DNA of 64,000 nucleotides from Novosphingobium mathurense (GCF_900168325.1 NZ_FVZE01000006.1:207012-271011); one strand, 5' to 3'; shown: positions 9,858 through 18,535, counted from the first letter of the stretch. The notes: generated by a model from the sequence alone, not told the origin. Numbers and translations: made by a program.

Positions 9858-10859
9858 ATGGAGAGATGCCTGAACCGGATCGCGCTGGTCGCTTGCGCCG
9901 CGCTCTCGCCGCTCGTTTGCGCCGCACCCGCACTTGCCGGGGACCAAAGCGCCGCGACCAGGGCCTATGTCAGCAATGAGCGTTCCTCGACGGTCACCGT
10001 TGTCGACCTCGCCAGTGGCAAAGCCGTGGCGAACTGGCCGGTGGGCCATCGCCCGCGCGGCATCGCGCTCACCCGCGACGGCAAATACCTGCTGGTCTGC
10101 GCCAGTGCCGACAATGCCGTGGAAGTGCGCGATCCGCAGACCGGGGCGCTCGTCTCGGTCCTGCCCTCGGGCGCCGATCCGGAGCAGTTCTTCGCCTCGC
10201 ACGACGGGAGGCTGCTGTTCATCGCCAACGAGGACGATGGCGCGGCCACTGCAGTCGATCTCGCCAAGGGTCGCCTTGCCTGGCAGGTTCCGGTCGGGGA
10301 AGAGCCGGAAGGGATTGCCGAAAGCCCCGACGGCAAATGGCTGCTCGTCACCAGCGAGGAGGACGCGACCGTCGCCTGGATCGACCTCGCCACGCGCGAA
10401 GTGATCGAGGAAATGGAGACGCAGACCCGGCCACGCCACGTCGAATTCACGCCCGACGGCGCCCACGTGTGGGTTGCCGCGGAAATGGCGGGCGTCGTCC
10501 AGATCGCCGATGTCGCGAGCCGCTCGGTAATCGCGACCATCGACTTCGCCCCGCCCGGCGTGCCGGCATACAAGGTCATGCCCTGCGGCATCCGCTTCAC
10601 GCCCGATGGCCGCACCGCCGTCGTCGCATTGGGGCGGGCCAATGCCGTGGCCGTGGTCGACGTAGCCAGCCGCAGGGTGCGCGGCTACATCGCCGTGGGC
10701 GAGAGGCCCTGGCACCTGGCGATCCTGCCCGGCGGCAAGCGTGCGCTCGTCGCCAATGGCGGCAGCGACGACCTTTCGGTGGTCGACCTCGAGGCACTGG
10801 CGGTCACGGCGACGATCCCCGCGGGCGAAGGCCCCTGGGGCGTCGCGCTCGGCCATTAG
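9858..10859 (+). CDS. YVTN-type beta-propeller protein of PQQ catabolism
   Basis: A 333-residue periplasmic seven-bladed propeller of the family found beside PQQ alcohol dehydrogenases; its function is not established. A signal peptide covers about residues 1-27 (MERCLNRIALVACAA, ending ALAG). Blade repeats are visible as recurring units of the type AYVSNERSSTVTVVDLASG and LLFIANEDDGAATAVDLAKG. The ATG at 9858 is chosen because it starts the signal peptide; an in-frame ATG at 9801 would add 19 non-signal residues and overlap the motif copy B. Confidence 0.88.
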   Translation: MERCLNRIALVACAALSPLVCAAPALAGDQSAATRAYVSNERSSTVTVVDLASGKAVANWPVGHRPRGIALTRDGKYLLVCASADNAVEVRDPQTGALVSVLPSGADPEQFFASHDGRLLFIANEDDGAATAVDLAKGRLAWQVPVGEEPEGIAESPDGKWLLVTSEEDATVAWIDLATREVIEEMETQTRPRHVEFTPDGAHVWVAAEMAGVVQIADVASRSVIATIDFAPPGVPAYKVMPCGIRFTPDGRTAVVALGRANAVAVVDVASRRVRGYIAVGERPWHLAILPGGKRALVANGGSDDLSVVDLEALAVTATIPAGEGPWGVALGH

Positions 10860-10880
10860 CCCTCGTTCCAAAGTACAGGA

Positions 10881-10894
10881 ACCAAAGTCCAATA
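10881..10894 (+). promoter_or_regulatory. Shared 14-bp motif, copy C (porin gene)
   Basis: It reads ACCAAAGTCCAATA, about 80 bp before the porin start. A degenerate second copy (TCCAAAGTACAGGA) lies immediately upstream at 10867-10880, exactly one motif length away. Confidence 0.6.
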
Positions 10895-10973
10895 CCCGCC
10901 GGGGCGCTCCCGGCCCATCATCTTCCCCAGTCGCAGGAATAGTCGACACCATCTTACCGAAGGGGGAAGGATA

Positions 10974-12374
10974 ATGATCTCCAGGATCATTCTACGTGGC
11001 TCTGCCGCGCTGGGGGCACTCGCCCTGGCGAGTGCGCCAGCATATGCCGGAACGGGCGAAACGCTGCTCAAGCGCCTTCATGAAAAAGGCATCCTGAGCG
11101 ATGACGAATACGCCGAACTGCTGGCCGAGGAACAGGCGCAAGCGGCTCCGCCGTCCAGTGCCGCACCGATGGAAAGGGCACAGGAAACGCTCGATTCCAG
11201 CCGCATGGTGCGCATGACGGAAAGCGGGATCGGCATGGAAGTCGGTCCGGCCACGATCAAGTTCTCCGGCTCGGTCAACGGCTTCTACGTTCACGACAAT
11301 CCGGACACGCCTTCGGCCACGACGAACGTCGTCGGCGGCATCGCCAGCGTCGGCACCCGCAATTCCAGTGCGGTGCGCAACGGCCTGCTGCCCGGCTACC
11401 TGACCGTCTCGGTCTCTACCAAGCAGGAAGGCTGGGATATCGGCGCCTTCTTCGGCCTCTATCCCGGCATCAACTCGACCGCCTGGGGTGCCCTGGGTGC
11501 GAACAACGGCGGCCAGCCGACCGCGCTGGCCACGGCCGGTATCGATGCCCGTCAGACCTACCTGACATTCGGCAAGCCAGGGCTGGGCACGATCAAGATC
11601 GGTCGCGACATCGGCCTCTTTGCCTCGGAAGGCATCCTCAACGACATAACCTTGTTGTCCTCGGGCACGCCGGGCAACAACGTCGCGCCGGGCAATACGA
11701 CGCTGGGCCGCATCGGCGTGGGCTACATCTACACCGACTTCCAGCCGCAGATCACGTATACCAGCCCCAACTTCTCCGGCTTCCAGGCCTCGGTCGGCGT
11801 GTTCCAGCCGCTCGATTCCCTGACCGGACCGGCGCAGAGCAATTCCAGTCCCGGCGTGCAGGGCAAGCTGACCTATGACGGCAAGCTCGGCGGGATCGGC
11901 ACCCGGTTCTGGGTCTCCGGCGTCAGCCAGAAGCACGACATCGCGGCAGGCGGCAGCTACACAGGCAAGGGGCTGGACCTGGGCGGCAAGGTTACGGCGG
12001 GGCCGATTGCCGTGACCGGTTACTACTATACCGCCAGGGGCCTTGGCACGACGGTCTTCGGCCTCTTCGATACCGACGCCTTGGGCAATCCGCGCAAGAG
12101 CGACGGCTTCTATGCCCAGGCTCTCGCTACTTCCGGCAAGATCGGAGTCGGTGCCAGCTACGGCGAAAGCTCGCTGCACCATGCCAATGCCGCCGACGCG
12201 CTGGCCAATCCGGATCTGGTCAAGACCAACTCCAGCTACGTCGGACAGCTTCGCTACAGCCTGACGAGCTGGGTCACGCTTATCGGAGAATACGTACACT
12301 CGAAGGCCAAGGCCCACAGCGGCAACGCGGCCGAGAGCGACGCCATGGCGCTGGGCGGGATCCTCTTCTTCTGA
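10974..12374 (+). CDS. Outer-membrane porin
   Basis: A 466-residue beta-barrel with a signal peptide (cleavage near APAYAG, residue 25), a short charged helical segment (about 30-70, LHEKGILSDDEYAELLAEEQ) and a long barrel rich in alternating Gly/aromatic strands, ending with Phe-Phe as outer-membrane proteins do. The N-terminal helix followed by a barrel resembles DcaP-like porins. It probably lets the alcohol or acid cross the outer membrane. The motif copy C upstream puts it in the same regulon. The ribosome site GAAGG precedes the ATG; a strong double hairpin follows the stop. Confidence 0.85.
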   Translation: MISRIILRGSAALGALALASAPAYAGTGETLLKRLHEKGILSDDEYAELLAEEQAQAAPPSSAAPMERAQETLDSSRMVRMTESGIGMEVGPATIKFSGSVNGFYVHDNPDTPSATTNVVGGIASVGTRNSSAVRNGLLPGYLTVSVSTKQEGWDIGAFFGLYPGINSTAWGALGANNGGQPTALATAGIDARQTYLTFGKPGLGTIKIGRDIGLFASEGILNDITLLSSGTPGNNVAPGNTTLGRIGVGYIYTDFQPQITYTSPNFSGFQASVGVFQPLDSLTGPAQSNSSPGVQGKLTYDGKLGGIGTRFWVSGVSQKHDIAAGGSYTGKGLDLGGKVTAGPIAVTGYYYTARGLGTTVFGLFDTDALGNPRKSDGFYAQALATSGKIGVGASYGESSLHHANAADALANPDLVKTNSSYVGQLRYSLTSWVTLIGEYVHSKAKAHSGNAAESDAMALGGILFF

Positions 12375-12385
12375 GGCGCTTCCCG

Positions 12386-12457
12386 GCCCCGTGCGGCGTG
12401 CTTCCCCGCCGCACGGGGCATCCCGGCAGACCCGCCTCCTACCAGGGCTGCCGGGAT
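12386..12457 (+). terminator. Double hairpin after the porin gene
   Basis: The first stem is 13 bp and perfect (12386-12398 with 12407-12419, 8-nt loop). A second 10-bp perfect stem follows (ATCCCGGCAG at 12420-12429 with 12448-12457). A CTTTTT run occurs about 10 nt after the second stem. It probably ends porin transcription before the TonB receptor. Confidence 0.7.
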
Positions 12458-12500
12458 CGCCGGCTCCCTTTTTCGTCACCCGTAGACAGGTCGCAGAGAT

Positions 12501-14546
12501 ATGGATGACTTTCGTTTCCCGGGCGCCATGCGTGGCCCCTTGACCATCACCGCCACGGCGCTTGCGCTGGCGTTCCTGTCCCCCGGCCTCGCGCTCGCCG
12601 ACGAAGCCGCCGATGCAGGAGAAATCCTCGTCACCGGGCACGGGCTTGAGGAAACTCCGGGCACGCCCGCCTATTCCACGCTCGAAATCGCCCGGAAGGA
12701 GATCCTTTCGGCACCGTCCGGGCGGATCGAGGACGTGCTGACCTCGGTTGCCGGCTTCCAGCAGTTCCGCCGTTCCGACAGCCGTTCGTCCAATCCTTCG
12801 GCGCAGGGGGTGACCTTGCGGGCGCTGGGCGGCAACGCATCGAGCCGCGCGCTGGTCCTGCTCGACGGGGTGCCGATGGCCGACCCATTCTTCGGCTACA
12901 TCCCGCTTCCCGCTCTGGCTCCCGACCGTCTGGGCCGCATTCGGGTGACGCGCGGTGGCGGTTCCGGTCCCTTCGGCTCGGGCGCGCTTTCGGGCACGAT
13001 CGAACTGGAAAGCGCCGGACCTGAGGATCTCGGGCTTGTCTCGGGCAGCGTCCTTGCCAACCAGCGCGGCGAAACCGAAGCGAGCGCCTCGATCGCGCCG
13101 CAGCTGGGCTCCGGCTTCGTCGTCGCCAGCGGGCGCTGGGATCGCGGCAAGGCCTTCTGGACCACGCCGTCCGATGACCGCGTCCCTGCTTCTGTGCGAG
13201 CCCGCTTCGATTCCTGGTCGGCCGGCCTGCGCGCGATCGCGCCGCTTGCTGACGACATGGAGCTGCAGGCGCGCGGGCTTGTCTTCGAGGATCACCGCAC
13301 CTTGCGCTTCGATGGTGCGGACAGCGCGACCGAAGGGCAGGATGCCAGCCTGCGGCTTGTCGGGCGGGGTGCGTGGCAGTTCGATGCGCTGGCCTATGTC
13401 CAGGCGCGCAACTTCAGCAATGTCGTCGTCAGTTCGACGCGGTTCGTTCCCGTGCTCGACCAGTACAAGACTCCCGCGACCGGGATCGGCGGCAAGTTCG
13501 AACTGCGCCCGCCGCTGGGCGATGCCCATGTGCTGCGGCTCGGCGCCGACTGGCGGCGCACTTCGGGCACCATGCAGGAAGTCGCGATCAGTGCCATTAC
13601 CGGCAAGATTACCGCGCGCCGACGGGCCGGTGGGCACAATACCGACCTCGGCCTCTTCGCCGAGGAGGACTGGACGCTGGGTCCTTTCGTTCTCACCGGC
13701 GGCCTGCGCGCGGACAGGACCGTCATTGCAGGCGGGTATTTTACCGAGAGCAGCCCCGATGGCCTTGTCGCCAGCGACGAGCGCTATCCCGACCGGGCCG
13801 ACTGGACGCTGAGCTACCGCGCCGGTGTGCTGTTCCATGCAAGCGAGGCCATTGCCCTGCGCGCCTCGGCCTACAGCGGGCTGCGCCTGCCGACGCTCAA
13901 CGAACTCTATCGTCCCTTCACCGTTTTCCCGGTCGTCACCCGCGCCAATGCCGCCCTGCGCAACGAGAAGCTCGAAGGTTACGAGGCCGGCGTCGATCTC
14001 GCTCCGGCGCGGGGCTTGAAACTCTCTTTGACGGCGTTTGAAAATCGCATCGAGAACGCCATAGCCAACGTCACCATCGGCACCAACCTGCGCCAGCGCC
14101 GCAACCTGCCCGAAATCCGTTCGCGCGGGATCGAAGCCGCGGCGCACTTCGCCACCGGTCCGGTCCGCCTTGATGCCTCCCTCGCGTGGAACGATGCAGA
14201 GGTCCACGGCTCCGGGATTTCCGCGGATCTCGACGGAATGCGTCCGGCACAGACACCGCGTTTTGCAGCCAGCGCGACCCTCGCCTTCGTTCCTGCCGAC
14301 AGGTGGAGCGTGGCACTGACCCTGCGCCATGTCGGCGCGCAGTTCGAGGACGACTTGCAGACCGACGTTCTTCCGGCAGCCACCACGCTCGATGCCCTTG
14401 TGGAAATCCCGCTCGGCGCGCGCGCCTCGTTCATCCTGCGCGGCGAAAACCTGTTTGACGAGAAGATCATAACCCGTAACTCTGGCGGCTCGTTGGACCT
14501 TGGCGTGCCCCGCACGCTGTGGGCCGGTTTCCGCTGGGGCTTGTGA
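12501..14546 (+). CDS. TonB-dependent outer-membrane receptor (first)
   Basis: A 681-residue receptor with a signal peptide (ending ALALA, about residue 33), a TonB-box-like EILVTGHG, a plug domain (about 50-170, LLDGVPMADPFFG and IRVTRGGGSGPFGSGA) and a 22-strand barrel with the usual aromatic end. The substrate is unknown. Since it sits in a PQQ/lanthanide dehydrogenase locus, PQQ, a metal chelate or a lanthanophore are reasonable candidates; this is inference. It is followed by cytochrome b561 after 26 bp and a second receptor, so the three form one unit. Confidence 0.88.
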   Translation: MDDFRFPGAMRGPLTITATALALAFLSPGLALADEAADAGEILVTGHGLEETPGTPAYSTLEIARKEILSAPSGRIEDVLTSVAGFQQFRRSDSRSSNPSAQGVTLRALGGNASSRALVLLDGVPMADPFFGYIPLPALAPDRLGRIRVTRGGGSGPFGSGALSGTIELESAGPEDLGLVSGSVLANQRGETEASASIAPQLGSGFVVASGRWDRGKAFWTTPSDDRVPASVRARFDSWSAGLRAIAPLADDMELQARGLVFEDHRTLRFDGADSATEGQDASLRLVGRGAWQFDALAYVQARNFSNVVVSSTRFVPVLDQYKTPATGIGGKFELRPPLGDAHVLRLGADWRRTSGTMQEVAISAITGKITARRRAGGHNTDLGLFAEEDWTLGPFVLTGGLRADRTVIAGGYFTESSPDGLVASDERYPDRADWTLSYRAGVLFHASEAIALRASAYSGLRLPTLNELYRPFTVFPVVTRANAALRNEKLEGYEAGVDLAPARGLKLSLTAFENRIENAIANVTIGTNLRQRRNLPEIRSRGIEAAAHFATGPVRLDASLAWNDAEVHGSGISADLDGMRPAQTPRFAASATLAFVPADRWSVALTLRHVGAQFEDDLQTDVLPAATTLDALVEIPLGARASFILRGENLFDEKIITRNSGGSLDLGVPRTLWAGFRWGL

Positions 14547-14572
14547 TCGGGCCCCGATCATGAGGTCATCCG

Positions 14573-15091
14573 ATGACGGTCGAGAAGTACAATCTGGGGG
14601 CCCGCTGGTTCCACTGGACCCTTGCGATTCTTGTCATTCTCAATCTGGCGTCCGGCCTGCTGCACGAACCGCTGGAGAAGGTCGTCCAGCTCATGACCGT
14701 GCACAAGTCGTTCGGCCTGATCATCCTGCTGGTCACGATAGGGCGGATCATCTGGCGCCTGCGTTGGAAAAAGCCTGCGCTGCCCGATCACGTTTCACCT
14801 CTCGAGCGCATGGCCGCATCGACCACGCATGTGGTGCTCTATGCGCTGATGCTGATCATGCCGCTGACCGGCTGGATATTCTCGTCGGCGGGCAAGTATC
14901 CGCTCAGCTTCTTCGGCCTGTTCCTCTGGCCCAAGCTGCCGATCAGCAAGGACGGCCCGTTCGCCGGCCCGGCGCACGAAGGCCACGAGATTCTCGGCTG
15001 GGTGATGCTGGCGCTGGTGGTGCTGCACATCGCTGCCGCCCTGCGCCATCACTTCGTGCTCAAGGACGGCATCCTGCGCCGCATGATGTAA
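14573..15091 (+). CDS. Cytochrome b561 family protein
   Basis: A 172-residue inner-membrane di-haem b protein with four predicted membrane segments (about residues 12-28, 42-62, 83-105 and 140-160). Conserved His occur in RWFHW, VHKSFG, STTHVV and VLHIAAALRHH. Family members move electrons between the quinone pool and periplasmic partners. Its stop (TAA at 15089) overlaps the presumed start region of the next TonB receptor, so translation is likely coupled. Its place between two receptors is unusual and may mean a redox step on the imported ligand. Confidence 0.88.
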   Translation: MTVEKYNLGARWFHWTLAILVILNLASGLLHEPLEKVVQLMTVHKSFGLIILLVTIGRIIWRLRWKKPALPDHVSPLERMAASTTHVVLYALMLIMPLTGWIFSSAGKYPLSFFGLFLWPKLPISKDGPFAGPAHEGHEILGWVMLALVVLHIAAALRHHFVLKDGILRRMM

Positions 15092-17352
15092 GGACCGGCC
15101 TAGCCGCGGTACTGGCCGCGGCCGCGCTGGCGTGGCCGGCCCCGTCCCGGGCGGACGAGGCGCCGCCGATCACGGTCGTCGCTCCGGGCGGCGCGATCGA
15201 TCTCGACGAAGCCCGGGTCATCGATGCCAGGGCGCTCGATGCCGCGGCCCGGCCCGACCTTGGCCGCACGCTGGAGCGCACGGTTCCGGGTCTTACCCTT
15301 GGCGAAGCGACCGGCAATGCCTGGCAGCCATCGATCGGATGGCGCGGCTTTTCCGCCTCGCCGCTTCAGGGCGCGGAGCAGGGGCTTGCCGTCTATCTTG
15401 ACGGCGTGCGCTTCAACCAGCCTTTCGGCGACGTCGTGCTTGTCGACTTGCTGCCCGAGGCGGCACTGGTGCGCGCGCGGCTCACCGAAGCGAGCCCGGT
15501 CCACGGCCGCAATGCGTTGGCCGGATCGCTGCTGCTTGAAACCCACGACGGCACGACACTGCCCGGTCTGCGGCTCGCGCTCGACCGGGATAGCCTGGGG
15601 AGCATCGGAGGAATCGCGTCGGCCGGGATTGGCGACACGGATTCGAGCGTCCTGCTGGTAGCCGACCGGCGTGACGACGAGGGCTGGCGCGATGCCAGCC
15701 CCTCGCGACTGGATCGGCTTTTCGCCAAGGGATTGCACGCCGGGCAAGGCTGGGGGCTGGAGGTACAGGCGCTGGCGGCCCGAACCCGCCTGACCGGCAA
15801 TGGCGTTTCGCCGGTGGAGCTGCTGGCCGCAGACTACCGCGCCGTTTTCACTCGCCCCGATACGACGCACACGTCGTTTCTGCGCCTTGTCGCAGCGCCA
15901 TACTTCGATCTGGGAGCGAGTGGACGGATCGAACTGCGCAGCCATTACCAGCGCCTCTCGCGACGAAGCGCCAATGGCGATCTTGCCGACTTCGGCCCCT
16001 GCGACGGCAAATCCGGGTTCCTGTGCCTTGGCGATGAGGAAGACGGCTTTTCCGAGCCCCTGCTGTCGGGAGGGGCAGCGGTTGCCGCCGATCCCGCCAT
16101 CGCGGATTACGCCGTCTTCAACCGTGGCCGCGAGCGGACGCACGGCGGCGGCGCGACGCTGCAATGGCTCGACGAGCGCGAGACCGACCGGGGCACGCGC
16201 CGGTTCGCCTTCGGTCTTTCGTGGGAGCGGCACCGCACGCGCTTTCGCGCCGTCAGTGAACTGGGCGTGCTGGAGGAAGACCGAACGGTCGAGGCGCTTG
16301 GCCACGTACTCGCCTCGGCGGACGGTGCGATCACTTCGGTCGATGTCGTCAGCCGGATGAACGACCTGGCGCTGTTCGCAAGCGCCGAACTGCCGCTGAC
16401 ACGTGCGCTCACTGCCGAACTGGGCGCGCGCTGGGCACGCAATCGGGTCGAGCTCGACGACCGGCTCGGCACTGCCTTCGATGGCCGCCACCGCTTCGCC
16501 CGGATCAATCCATCGTTCGAATTCGACTATGTCTTGCAAAAGAACCTGCGCGCGACGGCGGGTTTCGCGATGACCAGTCGCATCCCGACGCCTGCGGAGC
16601 TTTCCTGCGCCGACCCCGAAGCGCCGTGTACATTGGCCAATTTCTTCATCGCCGACCCCCCGCTCAAGGCCGTCATCGCGCGCAACTGGCATGTCGATCT
16701 GGAAGGCGCGTCGGGGAGACTGGGCTGGCGCCTGTCCGTCTGGCGCGCGGATACGCGAAACGATATCCGCATGGTTGCCTCGCAAGTGCGCGGGCGCGCC
16801 TACTTCGCGAATCTCGGGCGCAGCCGCAGGCAGGGCGTTGAGGCGTCGCTGGAATGGCACCGCGATGCCTGGCGCCTGAGCGCGGGCTATGCCTTTACCG
16901 ACGCCCGGTTCCGCAGCCCGTTCCTGCTGTCGAGTCCGGCCAATCCCATGGCCGACGCGGAAGGGGTGATCGCGGTTGCGCGCGGCGACCGGTTGCCCGG
17001 CACGCCGCGTCATGCGCTGAACCTCTACGCGGGCCGCGCGACGAACGCCTGGGAACTGGGCGCCGCGATGCGTGCGCGTACCGCGCAAGTGCTTATGGGC
17101 GATGAGGGCAACGACAATCCGCGCATACCCGGCTACGCCGTTTTCGACCTGTTCGGCAGGCTGACTCTGGCTCCGGGACTGGAACTGGCAGGCGAACTGC
17201 GCAACCTTTTCGACAAGCGCTACGCGACCGCAGGGACCTTCGCCGAAATCGAAGAGATCGACCTTGCCGAAGCCCCTGGTGCCAGCGATCCGCGCGCCTA
17301 TGCTCCCGGCGCGCCGCGCCGCCTTACGGTTTCACTGCGCGCGCGTTTCTAG
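15088..17352 (+). CDS. TonB-dependent receptor (second), start codon altered
   Basis: A complete-looking receptor of about 754 residues: signal-peptide-like N-terminus (RTGLAAVLAAAALAW, cleavage near SRADE), plug domain (YLDGVRFNQPFGDV) and barrel ending LTVSLRARF. No ATG, GTG or TTG exists in frame near the signal peptide. The codon at the expected place is GTA at 15088, which overlaps the b561 stop TAA (ATGATGTAAGG). A G in place of the A at 15090 would give GTG for this gene and TGA for b561. It is therefore either a start-codon mutant or uses a rare start. The rest of the frame is open and intact. The ligand is unknown. Confidence 0.75.
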   Translation, partial: VRTGLAAVLAAAALAWPAPSRADEAPPITVVAPGGAIDLDEARVIDARALDAAARPDLGRTLERTVPGLTLGEATGNAWQPSIGWRGFSASPLQGAEQGLAVYLDGVRFNQPFGDVVLVDLLPEAALVRARLTEASPVHGRNALAGSLLLETHDGTTLPGLRLALDRDSLGSIGGIASAGIGDTDSSVLLVADRRDDEGWRDASPSRLDRLFAKGLHAGQGWGLEVQALAARTRLTGNGVSPVELLAADYRAVFTRPDTTHTSFLRLVAAPYFDLGASGRIELRSHYQRLSRRSANGDLADFGPCDGKSGFLCLGDEEDGFSEPLLSGGAAVAADPAIADYAVFNRGRERTHGGGATLQWLDERETDRGTRRFAFGLSWERHRTRFRAVSELGVLEEDRTVEALGHVLASADGAITSVDVVSRMNDLALFASAELPLTRALTAELGARWARNRVELDDRLGTAFDGRHRFARINPSFEFDYVLQKNLRATAGFAMTSRIPTPAELSCADPEAPCTLANFFIADPPLKAVIARNWHVDLEGASGRLGWRLSVWRADTRNDIRMVASQVRGRAYFANLGRSRRQGVEASLEWHRDAWRLSAGYAFTDARFRSPFLLSSPANPMADAEGVIAVARGDRLPGTPRHALNLYAGRATNAWELGAAMRARTAQVLMGDEGNDNPRIPGYAVFDLFGRLTLAPGLELAGELRNLFDKRYATAGTFAEIEEIDLAEAPGASDPRAYAPGAPRRLTVSLRARF

Positions 17353-17358
17353 GGGTGT

Positions 17359-17547
17359 TCAGTTGGACGGTAACTGGCCGGTCTGGTCCAGCCGCCGCCA
17401 CACTTCGTCCATGGGTTCGATCACCGTGACAGTGCGGTTTTCGCCAAAGCGAATGCGCGTGCCATCCTCGACGGGCGTGATGAAAGTGACTTGTGTGGCA
17501 TTGACGATGGCAGGCACTCTGTCGGTGGCGGTGAACTTCACGAACAT
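17359..17547 (-). CDS. Small conserved-looking hypothetical protein
   Basis: A 62-residue protein beginning MFVKFTATDR with alternating beta-strand character and a C-terminal VIEPMDEVWRRL helix; it may be a small beta-sheet protein. I do not recognise a named family. Start: the ATG at 17547 has GGGAG about 8 nt upstream; the longer frame from 17562 lacks one. It converges with the receptor gene, whose stop is 6 bp away. Confidence 0.6.
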   Translation of the reverse strand: MFVKFTATDRVPAIVNATQVTFITPVEDGTRIRFGENRTVTVIEPMDEVWRRLDQTGQLPSN

Positions 17548-17690
17548 AAACGGCTCTCCCACTTGTTTGTGCTGACGCTAGCCTGATTTCGGGAAGTTGC
17601 CAGCGGCATTTCACTGGCTTTGCGCAGACGTGCATTTTCCGATGCGGCGGGCGTATGACGGCGACGATGGCGTCACGACGGGGTAGGATG

Positions 17691-17718
17691 CGTCATCCCC
17701 GCCTGCGCGGGGATGACG
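17691..17718. repeat. REP-like palindrome, terminator for the lipoprotein cytochrome
   Basis: CGTCATCCCCGC at 17691-17702 pairs perfectly with 17707-17718 around a 4-nt CTGC loop. This GTCATCCCCGC palindrome is a common intergenic repeat type. It lies 19 bp beyond the stop of the minus-strand cytochrome gene and could end its transcript. Confidence 0.6.
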
Positions 17719-17737
17719 GGCTGGGAGGAGCGGTCCC

Positions 17738-18322
17738 TTAACGTTGCTGCTTGAGGTAGTCGATGATGGCCTGCCGCTTGGCAGGGTCCTTGAGGCCGGG
17801 GAAGCTCATGCGGTTGCCCGGGACGAGTGCGCGGGGATTCTCGATCCACTTGTCCAGCGTCGCCTCGTCGAAGGTCAGGCCGGAATTCTTCAGCGCATCG
17901 GAGAAGCTGAAACCGCCTTGCGCGGCCTTGGCGCCAAAGACGCCGTAGAGGTTGGGGCCGAGCTTGTCCGGTGCACCCTTGGCGGCCTCGTGGCAGACCG
18001 CGCAGCGCGCAAAGACGGCAGGGGGCGCGGCATCGGCAAGCTTGACCGGCTCTGCAACCGGCATCGCGGCGGCAACCGGTGCAAGGCCCGGCTTTGGGCT
18101 TGGCGATGGCGTGGGCTTCGGTTCAGGCGTCGCCGCTTGTGTCGGCTCGGGGGCGCTTGTCGGCGCCTCGGCTTCCGGCGCGGCGATGGCGACGGCTGGG
18201 GCAGCAGCTTCGGTTGCGGCGGCGCTGACCGTTTGTGCAGGTTCAGGTGCGGCCGTGTCGTTGCCGCCGGAACAACCGGCCAGCACCAGCGCCGACAGGC
18301 CAGCGGCAAGGTGAAAACGCAT
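17738..18322 (-). CDS. Lipoprotein cytochrome c with Pro/Ala/Glu-rich tether
   Basis: A 194-residue protein with a lipoprotein signal (LVLAGC, lipid Cys about residue 17), about 70 residues of low-complexity Ala/Pro/Glu/Thr linker with PEPKPTPSPSPKP, and then a class I cytochrome c domain (haem motif CAVCH, axial Met in GNRMSFPG). The tether suggests a membrane-anchored haem domain that reaches into the periplasm and relays electrons from the soluble cytochrome to a terminal oxidase. A motif copy lies upstream, tying it to the alcohol-oxidation regulon. A much longer frame runs upstream to 19849 but only this part has cytochrome features. Confidence 0.88.
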   Translation of the reverse strand: MRFHLAAGLSALVLAGCSGGNDTAAPEPAQTVSAAATEAAAPAVAIAAPEAEAPTSAPEPTQAATPEPKPTPSPSPKPGLAPVAAAMPVAEPVKLADAAPPAVFARCAVCHEAAKGAPDKLGPNLYGVFGAKAAQGGFSFSDALKNSGLTFDEATLDKWIENPRALVPGNRMSFPGLKDPAKRQAIIDYLKQQR

Positions 18323-18381
18323 GTGATCATCTCCCGGATCGAATGTTGGCGCAGGTTTCGCACGGTCGCCGGGAGGCCCGC

Positions 18382-18395
18382 TATTGCACTTTGGT
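18382..18395 (-). promoter_or_regulatory. Shared 14-bp motif, copy D (lipoprotein cytochrome)
   Basis: On the minus strand it reads ACCAAAGTGCAATA, 60 bp ahead of the lipoprotein cytochrome start and about 7.5 kb from the previous copy. It matches the CCANRGTNCAATW consensus. Confidence 0.6.
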
Positions 18396-18535
18396 TCTGT
18401 GCAGCCGGGCAGCGCGGACGACGAGGCGGGAATTGGTATTCCATACCTTTGGTCCGGTTGTGGACGCACGGCAGGCCGGTTTATTATGCTGCCATCGAAT
18501 CCGGAGCGAACCCGGGATCGCTGCAGGGATGAGTC

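Noticed and set aside
10992..14561. A 1189-residue open frame on the minus strand over the porin and first TonB receptor
   Set aside because: The plus-strand proteins have signal peptides, TonB box and barrel strands; the minus frame is Arg/Gly/Ala-rich shadow typical of GC-rich DNA.
18421..18470. A sixth copy of the alcohol-regulon motif (ACCAAAGGTATGG on the minus strand)
   Set aside because: It matches only the first half; the CAAT part is absent at the right spacing.
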